Shown here: piece by piece, positions 58,001 through 64,000 of the stretch
How the letters are laid out: every line of letters begins with the position of its first letter
Numbering within the stretch: the first letter of the stretch is position 1
From: Ferrovibrio sp.
Lineage (GTDB): Bacteria; Pseudomonadota; Alphaproteobacteria; Ferrovibrionales; Ferrovibrionaceae
Length of the DNA: 64,000 bases
NCBI RefSeq assembly: GCF_017994015.1
Contig: NZ_JAGOLP010000019.1
Coordinates: forward strand, 1 to 64,000
Reading direction: 5' to 3'
Position numbers and translations under genes: made by a program
The notes under the pieces: model-generated
Told to the model about the DNA's origin: nothing
The model's input: only the letters and a program-made list of their open reading frames with translations
Databases searched by the model: none

Positions 58001-59627
58001 CGCCCAATGTGGTGCTGAGGCTGACAATATCGGTGCCGGCCGAACCCTGGATGGTTTCAACATTGCCCAGCGTAGCGCTGCTGGCACTGATCAGGGTGAC
58101 ACTATCGGCCCCGGCGCCAAGATCGGCCTTGAAATTGCCGCTCATGCTGAGCGTATCGGCACCGCTGCCGCCGGTCACGGTTTCAACATTGACCACGCTG
58201 CCGTTATTGCCGCCATCGGCCAGTTTCAGCGTGTCGTTGCCGGCGCCCAGATCAACCTTGCCGCCATTCAGATCGGTGGTGAGGGTGACATTATCCACGC
58301 CGGCAGAGCCGGTCACGGTTTCAACATTGGCCACAGTCAGCACATTATTGGCGACGGTGAGCTTGAGCGTATCGGCGCCAGCGCCCAGATCGATCTTGCC
58401 GGAAGGGGTGGCCGAGCCGAGCGACACCGTATCGGCGCCGCTGCCGCCCTGGATGGTTTCAGTATTGCTGACGGTCAGCGTGTTGCCGCCATCAGCCAGG
58501 GTCAGCTTGTCGTTGCCGCCGCCCAGATTGACGCTGCCGCGGCTTTGCGCATCGCCCAGCGTGATGGTGTCGGCGCCCAGGCTGCCGGTGATGGTTTCGG
58601 CCGCCGTGATGGTGGCGCTGTTGCCGGCATTGTTGCTGAGCGCAACGCTGTCATTGCCGGCGCCGAGATTGATGCTCTGGCTGCCATTCAGCGCCTGGCT
58701 GAAGGTGATCTTGTCAGTGCCGGCACCACCCTGCACAGTCTCCACATTGGCGATGGTGAGCGTGGCGCCAGTATCCAGCGTGGTGACGCTATCACTGCCG
58801 GCGCCAAGATCGATGCTGCCGGTGCCCGATACGGTGAGCAGATCGGCGCCGCTGCCGCCAGTGATCTGCTCAACATTCTGCACTGTGCCGCTGTTGCCGC
58901 CATTGCCCAGCTTGAGGCTGTCAATGCCGGCGCCAAGATCCACCTTGCCGCCGGACAGGCTGTCGGTGAGCGTGACAACATCAACGCCCGAATTGCCGGT
59001 GATGATTTCAACATTAGCGATGCTGACAATATTGCCGCCCGCCGCCAGGGCGAAACTGTCATTGCCGGCGCCGAGGTCGACCTGCCCATTGATGATCTTG
59101 CTGCTGGCAGTGATGCTATCGGCGCCGCTGCCGCCGGTCAGGGTGTCCACGCCGCTGACCGTGATGGTGTTGGTGCCATTGGCCAGGGTCAGCTTGTCGG
59201 CGCCCTCGCCGAGCGTGACGCTGCCACGCGACAGCGCCTGATCCAGCGTCAGGTTATCGGCGCCAATGCCGCCTAGAATGGTTTCGACATTCAGCAGCGT
59301 GATGCTGTTGCCGCTGTTGCTGAGGGTGAGCTTGTCATTGCCGGTACCGAGATCAATGCGGCCGCCAGACAGGCCGGTGCCGAGCGTGAGCGTGTCACTG
59401 CCGCTGCCGCCGGTGATGCTTTCGATATTCTTGACCGTGAGCGTATTGCCATTGCCTTGCAGCACCAGGCTGTCCTGCCCGCCGCCCAGATCAATGGTGG
59501 CGCCCGCCGCCGGCGAGGTGATCGTGATGGAATCAGCGCCGGCGCCACTGACAAGGCTGTCCACCTTGCCGTAGGTCTCCGTGTTGCCGCCATCACCGAG
59601 GGTGATCACCACTGGCACAATAAACAT
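52056..59627 (-). CDS. Giant RTX-like calcium-binding repeat protein (type I secretion substrate)
   Basis: A protein of about 2,523 residues built almost wholly of some fifty units of about 45 residues. A typical unit runs NVETITGGSGADTITL, then a short variable strand, VDLGAGNDKLTLADGGNTLTV, so each carries two RTX-type nonapeptides (GGSGADxIx, LGAGNDxLx) spaced about 20 residues apart. I see no Cys, no N-terminal signal peptide and no enzymatic domain. The last 130 residues look like an RTX C-terminus with a type I secretion signal: SGNDRFVFDSAAGNTTI, then DTGELYYEANGDFF. No exporter genes are in the window. The start is ATG 59627, or GTG 59618 (better spaced from AGAGG). A sigma-54 promoter lies upstream. 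Confidence 0.88.
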   Translation of the reverse strand: MFIVPVVITLGDGGNTETYGKVDSLVSGAGADSITITSPAAGATIDLGGGQDSLVLQGNGNTLTVKNIESITGGSGSDTLTLGTGLSGGRIDLGTGNDKLTLSNSGNSITLLNVETILGGIGADNLTLDQALSRGSVTLGEGADKLTLANGTNTITVSGVDTLTGGSGADSITASSKIINGQVDLGAGNDSFALAAGGNIVSIANVEIITGNSGVDVVTLTDSLSGGKVDLGAGIDSLKLGNGGNSGTVQNVEQITGGSGADLLTVSGTGSIDLGAGSDSVTTLDTGATLTIANVETVQGGAGTDKITFSQALNGSQSINLGAGNDSVALSNNAGNSATITAAETITGSLGADTITLGDAQSRGSVNLGGGNDKLTLADGGNTLTVSNTETIQGGSGADTVSLGSATPSGKIDLGAGADTLKLTVANNVLTVANVETVTGSAGVDNVTLTTDLNGGKVDLGAGNDTLKLADGGNNGSVVNVETVTGGSGADTLSMSGNFKADLGAGADSVTLISASSATLGNVETIQGSAGTDIVSLSTTLGAGSKIDLGAGADKLVLVNGANSATISNVETITGGVGADQITLGEAASRANVDLGAGNDTLKLADGANTLTVGNVETITGGSGADTVSISSKLSNASIDLGAGSDTLKLAGAGNSLTASNVETLTGSSSVDNVTLGSTISGGKVDLAGGNDTLKLADGSNSLSVAGVETLTGGSGNDSVTLSAVAKASIDLGGGQDSLTLANGANSITIASIETLTGGTGNDVVIVNSAIASSAVIDLGGGMDKLTLQNGGALTLSGVETVVTGATDDAITLASAVTKGSVDLVGGADKLTLAAGDNSFLVAGVETLIGNSGADAITYATNAPSAQVDLGAGADKIIFGRGDNSFTIANVETITGNIGNDTVVLTDTNTSRIDLSTGKDKLVLANGNNSMTIGGVETLLAGSGNDDLTMTGAVSGGSYDLGAGNDKLVLALGNNSLTVSNAETILAAGGNDTVTLGQAVTGVTIDLGAAGDKLVLANGGNTLTLGNIETLIGGSGSDLITLSTNLARGSIDLGAGADKLVLADGTQLLTIGNVETLIGGSGDDTVVFTTGVSGQVDLGLGNDKLTLGNGGNTLTVSGIETLTGGSGNDSVVLGGALAAGRIDLGLGQDKLVLANGTNNITLGGVETLIAGSGDDSITLISAIGTAGSVDLGAGADKLVLASGVNTVTLTNVETIVGASGADTVTLGSTISGNIDLGAGNDSLKLAHGGNTVTLTNVETVLGGSGDDLITLTGGIAKGSVDLGAGSDSLALGAGANVLTISGVETLTGNSGNDNITLTDALTGSVDLGGGNDRLALANGGNTVTLANIETVFSGSGNDDVTLTTAGTRMVADLGLGRDSLALADGGNVISIANAETVLGGTGADSVTLQSAVSSSGSVDLGAGADKLVLFAGTNQFTIANVETLVGGSANDSITLATAATAMDIELGNGSDSLKLADGGNTLTLGNIETVLGGSGDDLISMNAAIGKGSVDLGAGANTLVLGNGSNTLLIANVESITGNAGADALTLTTALTAGQIDLNGGNDKLTLADGGNTLTAANVETITGSFGADSVTLTTAQTRLQVTLGGGADSLVLADGGNNVTLADIETVTGGNGADSLKFTMAQIGQVDLGAGDDRILLANGDNALTLGNVETVTGGTGTDDIVLTTAVTNGSFSLGTGVDTLTLANGSNILTIAGVETLHGGAGQDVVTLGAGGNNITLSNVETLTGGSGADLVALANTYDGLIDLGAGSDRLTLADGGNSITLTNAESVVGGTGADTITLTGTLAAGNIDLNGGNDSLTLANGGNTITVAEVETLLGGTGVDKITLLSALGSNAVIDLWDGADTLVLAGADNTVTLSNVETITGSGGSDTITLDTLLDNGSVSLGAGSDALTLADGANSLTVNYIETIIGGSGDDEVTYGTAAASGRIDLGDGNDSITLSAAGGTLQVFNVETLTGGSGADLITLGGSLAAGAVLDLGAGNDSLTLADSANSLTLANIETLVGGALNDEITLSATASNVSIDLGLGNDVLVLADGANRLTASNVESITGGTGNDSVILGAAYTDLVVDLGDGSDSLVLGDFGGNATIANVESLAGGIGDDAITLLYTLTGAAIDLGSGSNSLVLADGDNSLTASGLALLTGGSGNDAVVLGNASAAITVGGIETLTGSAGNDAVTLVDTGSTITLGNIETLVGGTGSDIVTLADGGNAITLSGVETLLGGSGNDAVTLAAPLDPGAQLDLGAGNDSLALASGSNMLTVTNVETVTGGDGDDWITLADGGTSITMSAVGTLVGGSGNDAVTLTGAMTGEIDLGAGSDTLKLGDGGSSVTISGAETITGGSGADLITVGGTQAVWIAAGDGNDSINGSIGADTLAGGSGNNSITGGSGNDRFVFDSAAGNTTILDMSAGDKIAFDTNNNSTMAGNAFVLADILVDNVNIKLVTDELARTATSLGEGGFVYQQDTGELYYEANGDFFSGSVSLIGTVTTDGTTPWTYDFSAFREL

Positions 59628-59665
59628 CCTCTCATTCTGAGATACATCTCCGCAGCACCAGTACC

Positions 59666-59681
59666 GCAAGCCCTGTGCCAA
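59666..59681 (-). promoter_or_regulatory. Sigma-54 (-24/-12) promoter of the giant repeat-protein gene
   Basis: On the minus strand TTGGCACAGGGCTTGC has GG at 59679-59678 and GC at 59667-59666, exactly 10 nt apart. It differs little from the flgE promoter TTGGCACAGGCTTTGC. The predicted start is near 59654, giving a leader of about 27 nt. This also rules out the TTG at 59681 as the translation start, since it is part of the promoter. Confidence 0.82.
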
Positions 59682-59747
59682 GTATGGAGATACGAAACTC
59701 CCAACATCCTGTCGGGGTCGGGTGATATTGTGCTGGCCCGGGAAACC

Positions 59748-59761
59748 GCCAATTAATTGGC
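59748..59761. promoter_or_regulatory. Perfect 14-bp palindrome, candidate enhancer-binding site
   Basis: GCCAATTAATTGGC is a perfect palindrome centred 100 bp upstream of the predicted sigma-54 transcription start. This is where NtrC-type activators usually bind. It differs from the flgE-side candidate, so the activator may be different. Confidence 0.5.
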
Positions 59762-59898
59762 AACAGACACGGGCCTGACCACACCGACATCAAGCAGTTA
59801 ACCATGAAAAACACCAGTCGGCAAACGAATCCTGCAACCGGAGGCGGCAGTTCTGGCCGGGTGGCGGCAAATATTACCGGGCGCGTTTATTGTAAAAA

Positions 59899-59948
59899 GC
59901 GCTACTATCACGGGTCGCAATAAAACCCGATCACGCTCATAGTAGCGC
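59899..59948. promoter_or_regulatory. Nested inverted repeat upstream of the hybrid kinase gene
   Basis: GCGCTACTAT (59899-59908) is exactly complementary to ATAGTAGCGC (59939-59948). Within it CGGGT (59911-59915) pairs with ACCCG (59925-59929). The element ends 27 bp before the kinase ATG. It may be an operator or a 5'-leader hairpin. Confidence 0.5.
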
Positions 59949-59975
59949 CGCTATTCAACCGAAAGATATGCGCCG

Positions 59976-62900
59976 ATGCGGTCGTTGCCATCCATCGCCA
60001 AACTGGTTCTGGCCATCGCCGTTATCGGCCTGAGTTTTTCGGCCGGTATTCTGCACCTCTATAACGAACAGCGCGACCTGCTGCTGCAAGGCGGCCTGAC
60101 CGATGCTGCCGATTCCGCCGGCGCCGTGCGGCAACAAACCGACCGCCGCTTCGAAGGCCTGCTGATCACCACCAATTTCATCCGCGACCTGGCGCGCGAA
60201 GTGCCCGACCGCGAAGCCTTCCTGGCGCTGTTCATGCCGATGGCCGATGCGCTGATGCGGCGCAACAGTTTCCTCAATGGTGTTTATGTCGGGCTGCCGG
60301 ATGGTTCCTTCTACGCGGTGCAGGCTTTCTCGCCGCTTGATTCCGCCTTTGTCGGGTTTGACCTGACCGCCAAGCGCAATATCCTGCTGCGCGAACTGGT
60401 GCGCGATGCAGCCGGCGAGCAGATCATGCGCAACGAATTCCTGCTGCCCGATGCTGAGGGGCGCGGCTATCTGCGCTCGGAACAGCCGGCGCCGAGCTAC
60501 GATCCACGCAGCCGGCCGTGGTATGTCGGCGCGGTGGAACGCGCCCAGCCGATCTGGACCAAGCCCTACACCTTTGCAACATCCGGTAATCTTGGCATCA
60601 CCTATGCCGTGCCGGTCAGCGATGCCGCCGGCCAATTACGCGCCGTGATCGGCGTGGATATCGAATTGAGCGACATGGCCCGGCTGATGGATGCGGAATC
60701 AAAACGCATCGGCGGCACGGTTTTTATCGCCAGCCGCGACGGCGAAGTGCTGGGCCATACCGCGCTGATGCGGCGCCATCGCGAAGTGGCCAAGGTGCGC
60801 TCCGGCGGCGTGGCTGATCTGGGCGATAATGATGCCACCGCGTTGTATGATGCGCTGCGCCAGGGCGTGGAAACCGCCCTGATTGAAACTCCGCGCGGCC
60901 TGCTGATCGGCGCACTGAGCCGCTCGGAAATCCCCGGTTCACCCTTTGTCAGTTATGTCGGCCTGCCGGAATCCGGCGTGATCCGCGATGCCAGCGCCAG
61001 GCTGCGGCGCAATATGGTGCTGGCCCTGGCGGCGCTGGCATTGCTGGTCCTGGGCGCCTTCTACACCGTGAAGCTGCGTGAGAAATCCGTGGCGCTGGCC
61101 GCGGCGGAAGCCGAGTCACGCCAGGCGCGGCAGGTGGCAGAAGATGCCACCAAGGCGAAGTCGAATTTCCTGGCGACCATGAGCCATGAAATCCGCACGC
61201 CGATGAATGGCGTGATGAGCATGGCGGAAATGCTGGAACTGACGCCGCTGGATGGCGAACAGCGCCGCATGTCGAAAGTGATCCGTGAATCGGCGCTGGC
61301 GCTGCTGACCGTGATCAACGACATCCTGGATTTTTCCAAGATCGAGGCCGGCAAGCTGGATATTGAAAGCGTGCCCTTCTCGCTCGGCGACCTGGCCGAT
61401 GGCGTGGGCGAATTGCTGGCGCCGCGCATTGACGACAAGATGCTGGACCTGGTGATCGAGGTTGATCCGGCTTTGCCGGACCAGCGCCTGGGCGACCCGA
61501 CACGCCTGCGCCAGGTGCTGCTCAATCTGGGCGGCAATGCGGTGAAATTCACCCATGAAGGCGGCGTTACATTGCGTATTATGGCCTTGCCGGAAGCCGA
61601 ATATGGTGCCGGCTGGCTGCGCTTTGAAGTGCAGGATAGCGGCATCGGCTTGACCGAGGAACAGCAGGCCAAGCTGTTTCAGCCCTTCCAGCAGGCCGAT
61701 AGTTCCACGGCGCGCAAATATGGCGGTACCGGGCTTGGCCTGTCGATCTGCCAGCGGCTCTGCGAATTGATGGGCGGCCGCATCGGCGCCAGCAGCCAAT
61801 CAGGCCAGGGTTCGGTTTTCTGGTTTGAATTGCCGCTGCCGGCAGCCGAGAATGCAGCGCCGCCACAGCCGCGCCATGATATCGCGGCCTGCCGCGTGTT
61901 GCTGGCCGGCCTGCCGCCGGAGCAATCGCGCCTGGCGGCACTTTATCTGCGCGCTGCCGGCATTGATCAGATTGAACTGATGCCCAGCATCGCCAATGCC
62001 CGCGCCCGGCTGGCCAAAGGGGGTCTTGATCTGGTGCTGGTGGATGCGCGGATTGATGGTGGCCATGCCCTGGAACTGCCGGCGCGGGCGGCAGCCGATG
62101 GCGCCCCGGCCTTGCGCTACGGCCTGCTGGCGCCGCGCAGCCTGGTTTCCACCCTGGATGCCGCCGCGCGTGCCCATTTCACCCTGGCGCTGACCTATCC
62201 ACTGAGCCGCCATGGCCTGTGGCGGGCGGCCGCGATGGCGCTGGGCCTGGCCGATGCCGAGACCGCCGAGGGTGCCTTCCGCGAGGATATGGCCTGGGCG
62301 CCGCCATCGCTGGAAACCGCCCGCGCCAGCAATGCACTGATCCTGGTGGCGGAGGACAACGCCACCAATCAGATGGTGATCCGGCAAATGCTGGGCCGCA
62401 TGGGTTTTGCCTGCGAAATTGCCGATCATGGCGCAGCAGCGCTGGCGCTTTATCGCAACAACAGCGGCTATGGCCTGCTGCTGACCGATTTTCACATGCC
62501 GGAAATGGATGGTTTTGAGCTGACCGCCGCGATCCGCCAGAGCGAGGCCGCAGATGCGCCAAGGCTGCCAATCGTGGCATTGACCGCCGATGCCCTCACC
62601 GGCACCGAGCAGCAATGCCTGGATGCCGGCATGGATGGGTATCTGACCAAGCCGATCAACAGCCGCGCGCTGGGCGACATGCTGACCCATTGGCTGCCGC
62701 AGGCACTGCCGCTGCGGGTGCCGGCCAGTGCCGTAGCGTTGCAGCCGCCGACTGCGCCTGCTGCTGCCCAGGCTGCTGCGCCGGCTGAGACATGGGATCC
62801 GGATATTTTTGATCCGGCGCCGCTATGCGAGATGTTTGGCAGCCTGGATGACAGCGCCAAGGGTTTCCTGAAAAGTTTTGTTGCTGATGCCGAGGGCAAG

Positions 62901-63137
62901 GTGGCCGCTGTGACCGCGGCGATGCAAAGCAACGATCTGGCAGCGGCGCGTTTTGCCGCCCATATGCTGAAAGGCTCGGGCCGTTCGATGGGCTGCCTGC
63001 GGTTGGGCGATCTGGCATCCGATCTGCAAGATGCCTGCGATGCCAATGACAGTGATACCGCCGCGCTGATAGCCGAATTGCTGCCTGAGACCTGGCGCGA
63101 ATTGAACAACACCCTGCCCCTGATATTGCGTAGCTGA
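59976..63137 (+). CDS. Hybrid sensor histidine kinase (Cache-HisKA-HATPase-pseudoREC-REC-Hpt)
   Basis: A 1053-residue phosphorelay kinase. A membrane helix near residues 8-27 and another near 350-370 bound a periplasmic Cache-type sensor. The H-box is FLATMSHEIRTPMNG with His404, followed by the ATPase domain (N-box LNLGGNAVKF, G2 GGTGLGLSICQRL). A first receiver-like region (about 630-740) lacks the acidic pair. The second receiver has LLLTDFHMPEMDG with Asp838. The C-terminal Hpt has His996 in AAHMLKGSGRSMG. The relay H404-D838-H996 is complete. A single-domain response regulator follows 16 bp downstream, the obvious output. Confidence 0.94.
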   Translation: MRSLPSIAKLVLAIAVIGLSFSAGILHLYNEQRDLLLQGGLTDAADSAGAVRQQTDRRFEGLLITTNFIRDLAREVPDREAFLALFMPMADALMRRNSFLNGVYVGLPDGSFYAVQAFSPLDSAFVGFDLTAKRNILLRELVRDAAGEQIMRNEFLLPDAEGRGYLRSEQPAPSYDPRSRPWYVGAVERAQPIWTKPYTFATSGNLGITYAVPVSDAAGQLRAVIGVDIELSDMARLMDAESKRIGGTVFIASRDGEVLGHTALMRRHREVAKVRSGGVADLGDNDATALYDALRQGVETALIETPRGLLIGALSRSEIPGSPFVSYVGLPESGVIRDASARLRRNMVLALAALALLVLGAFYTVKLREKSVALAAAEAESRQARQVAEDATKAKSNFLATMSHEIRTPMNGVMSMAEMLELTPLDGEQRRMSKVIRESALALLTVINDILDFSKIEAGKLDIESVPFSLGDLADGVGELLAPRIDDKMLDLVIEVDPALPDQRLGDPTRLRQVLLNLGGNAVKFTHEGGVTLRIMALPEAEYGAGWLRFEVQDSGIGLTEEQQAKLFQPFQQADSSTARKYGGTGLGLSICQRLCELMGGRIGASSQSGQGSVFWFELPLPAAENAAPPQPRHDIAACRVLLAGLPPEQSRLAALYLRAAGIDQIELMPSIANARARLAKGGLDLVLVDARIDGGHALELPARAAADGAPALRYGLLAPRSLVSTLDAAARAHFTLALTYPLSRHGLWRAAAMALGLADAETAEGAFREDMAWAPPSLETARASNALILVAEDNATNQMVIRQMLGRMGFACEIADHGAAALALYRNNSGYGLLLTDFHMPEMDGFELTAAIRQSEAADAPRLPIVALTADALTGTEQQCLDAGMDGYLTKPINSRALGDMLTHWLPQALPLRVPASAVALQPPTAPAAAQAAAPAETWDPDIFDPAPLCEMFGSLDDSAKGFLKSFVADAEGKVAAVTAAMQSNDLAAARFAAHMLKGSGRSMGCLRLGDLASDLQDACDANDSDTAALIAELLPETWRELNNTLPLILRS

Positions 63138-63153
63138 CGATTGGACCGAAACG

Positions 63154-63561
63154 ATGAGCGAATCCCTTTTGGCCAAAATCCGCATCCTGGTGATCGAGGA
63201 TGAGGATTTCACCCGGCAGATGATCTGCGGCCTGCTGCGCCAGCTTGGCTTCCGCCTGATCAACGAGGCCGCCGATGGCGAAGCCGGCTTCAAGGAGCTG
63301 GTGCGCACCAAGCCTTTGCTGGTGCTGTGCGATGTGCATATGCAGCCGCTGGATGGCCTGGGTTTTCTGGCCAAGCTGCGCGGCCTGAGCAATGCCGTGC
63401 TGGCCGACACACCGGTGATTTTCCTGACCGCCGACAAGCAGCAGGAAACCGTGCTGACCGCCAAGAAGCTGCAAGCCGATGGCTATATCGTCAAGCCGGT
63501 ATCGCTGCAAATCCTCAAGCAGCGGCTTGATGTCCTGATGCAGAAACGCTCGATTATCTAA
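63154..63561 (+). CDS. Single-domain response regulator (CheY-like)
   Basis: A 135-residue receiver with no output domain. The acidic pair is in LVIEDEDFTR, the phospho-acceptor is Asp60 in LVLCDVHMQPLDG, the Thr is in IFLTADK, and the Lys-Pro is in YIVKPVS, so all phosphorylation residues are intact. It lies 16 bp after the hybrid kinase gene and probably takes phosphate from its Hpt domain. It would act through protein-protein contacts, for example on motility or a downstream regulator. The stop is 9 bp from the convergent PHB depolymerase gene. Confidence 0.93.
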   Translation: MSESLLAKIRILVIEDEDFTRQMICGLLRQLGFRLINEAADGEAGFKELVRTKPLLVLCDVHMQPLDGLGFLAKLRGLSNAVLADTPVIFLTADKQQETVLTAKKLQADGYIVKPVSLQILKQRLDVLMQKRSII

Positions 63562-63570
63562 ATACGAATA

Positions 63571-64000
63571 CTAATCGTGGGCCAGGATCAGGTTGCGCAC
63601 CAGCGGATAAATCTGGCTGTTCCAGCGCCGGCCGTTGAACACGCCATAATGGCCCACGCCGGGCTGCAAATGGTGTTTGCGCAAATACGGCTTCAGGCCG
63701 GTGCACAGATCATGTGCCGCCAGGGTCTGGCCCACTGAGCAGATATCATCCTTCTCACCTTCCACGGTGAGCAGAGCGGTGCGGCGGATGGCGCGCGGAT
63801 TGACCTTCTGACCATGCACCACCAGCCGGCCTTCGGCCAGATGATATTCCTGAAACACGCGCTGCACGGTTTCAATATAGAATTCCGCCGGCAGGTCGAG
63901 CACGGCAAAATACTCGTCGTAAAAGGTTTTGGTTGCTTCCGCCTTCTCGCTCTCGCCGGCGGCGAGATTTTCGTATAGCTCCATATGCGCCTTGATATGG
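63571..64000 (-). CDS. phaZ: Intracellular polyhydroxybutyrate depolymerase (C-terminal part only)
   Basis: The C-terminal 143 residues of a PHB depolymerase; the frame stays open through base 64000, so the 5' part lies outside. Segments HMELYENL, FYDEYFAVLDLPAEFYIETV, TVEGEKDDICSVGQT and HHLQPGVGHYGVFNGRRW belong to the conserved C-terminal PHB-depolymerase domain, with the catalytic Asp region EGEKDD and catalytic His in GVGHYG. The enzyme mobilises stored PHB granules. The lipase-box Ser is upstream, out of view. Confidence 0.9.
   Translation of the reverse strand, partial: HIKAHMELYENLAAGESEKAEATKTFYDEYFAVLDLPAEFYIETVQRVFQEYHLAEGRLVVHGQKVNPRAIRRTALLTVEGEKDDICSVGQTLAAHDLCTGLKPYLRKHHLQPGVGHYGVFNGRRWNSQIYPLVRNLILAHD

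Larger units (their letters stand above)
59628..59975. other. 348-bp divergent control region (repeat protein / hybrid kinase)
   Basis: It holds the sigma-54 promoter of the repeat-protein gene (59666-59681, minus), a perfect 14-bp palindrome (59748-59761), a CGGCAAATATTACCG sequence (59865-59879) that partly matches the possible flgE enhancer, and a nested inverted repeat (59899-59948) just before the kinase gene. I see no gene in it. Confidence 0.75.

Noticed and set aside
52219-59241. Very long open frames on the plus strand opposite the giant repeat gene (up to about 830 codons)
   Set aside because: They are by-products of the repetitive, stop-poor antisense sequence. The minus-strand frame has coherent RTX motifs, a promoter and a secretion-type end; the opposite frames show only low-complexity Pro/Ser/Val or Gln/Ala repeats.
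52056-59627. DNA periodicity of about 135 bp suggesting a CRISPR or satellite array
   Set aside because: The period is the 45-codon protein unit, the copies diverge at synonymous sites, and the frame is open throughout.
59627-59681. TTG at 59681 as start of the giant protein
   Set aside because: The TTG is the first three bases of the -24 element of a canonical sigma-54 promoter, and the extra 18 residues (with WCC) do not resemble the protein.

Overview
The window reads as a chromosomal segment of a free-living, motile, respiring alphaproteobacterium with high G+C content. Lineage markers are a one-step 5-aminolevulinate synthase (hemA), a lysC/ptsP/RodZ-like/ispG/hisS/prfA/prmC/DUF4167 block, an rph/rdgB/hemW block, ubiG for ubiquinone and an intracellular PHB depolymerase. 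A Rhodospirillales-type host is my inference; nothing here fixes genus or species. Almost all genes share one codon style, and I see no insertion sequence, integrase, tRNA, rRNA or CRISPR array.

Layout. (1) 1-6786: a tightly coupled MoxR ATPase / DUF58 / BatA-DUF4159 / VWA-like membrane protein cluster. (2) 6791-15772: an alpha/beta hydrolase and a DUF3772-MscS channel, a sensor kinase, a lipoprotein, a class III nucleotide cyclase with an SRPBCC and zinc-ribbon front end, an APH-like/P-loop fusion, and a DUF1328 membrane peptide. (3) 16185-27320: ubiG diverging from the housekeeping run lysC to DUF4167, with a possible structured RNA between prmC and the DUF4167 gene and a strong terminator at the end. 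(4) 27350-31736: a cluster of palindromic repeats, then flgE-flgK-flgL behind a sigma-54 promoter. (5) 31804-44780: cysS-sufE, a TPR-like methyltransferase plus EttA, an HDAC-family amidohydrolase, an RND efflux pair followed by an Hpt protein and a degenerate receiver, hemA, and a small PilT-like P-loop protein. (6) 44781-48419 (minus): rph-rdgB-hemW-L,D-transpeptidase-chlorite dismutase family. (7) 48520-52055: a ZnuD-type zinc receptor behind a double Zur-box-like element and an AlgE-like outer-membrane barrel whose start lies inside a long hairpin. (8) 52056-59627: a giant RTX-like repeat protein of about 2,500 residues with its own sigma-54 promoter. (9) 59976-64000: a hybrid sensor kinase, a single-domain response regulator and the 3' part of a PHB depolymerase gene.

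The most interesting material is the giant repeat protein and its control region. Each unit of about 45 residues carries two separated calcium-binding-like nonapeptides joined by a spacer strand, instead of the usual uninterrupted nonapeptide runs. The gene has a canonical -24/-12 promoter almost identical to that of flgE, with a perfect 14-bp palindrome centred 100 bp upstream of the predicted transcription start. It diverges from a multi-domain phosphorelay kinase. This suggests a secreted or surface calcium-binding protein made together with the flagellum or under a dedicated enhancer-binding protein. Other leads are the Zur/ZnuD locus, the start-codon hairpin, the pseudo-receiver/Hpt pair and the structured intergenic region at 26398-26548. 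Seven convergent gene pairs have stop codons 0-9 bp apart, leaving no room for intrinsic terminators.
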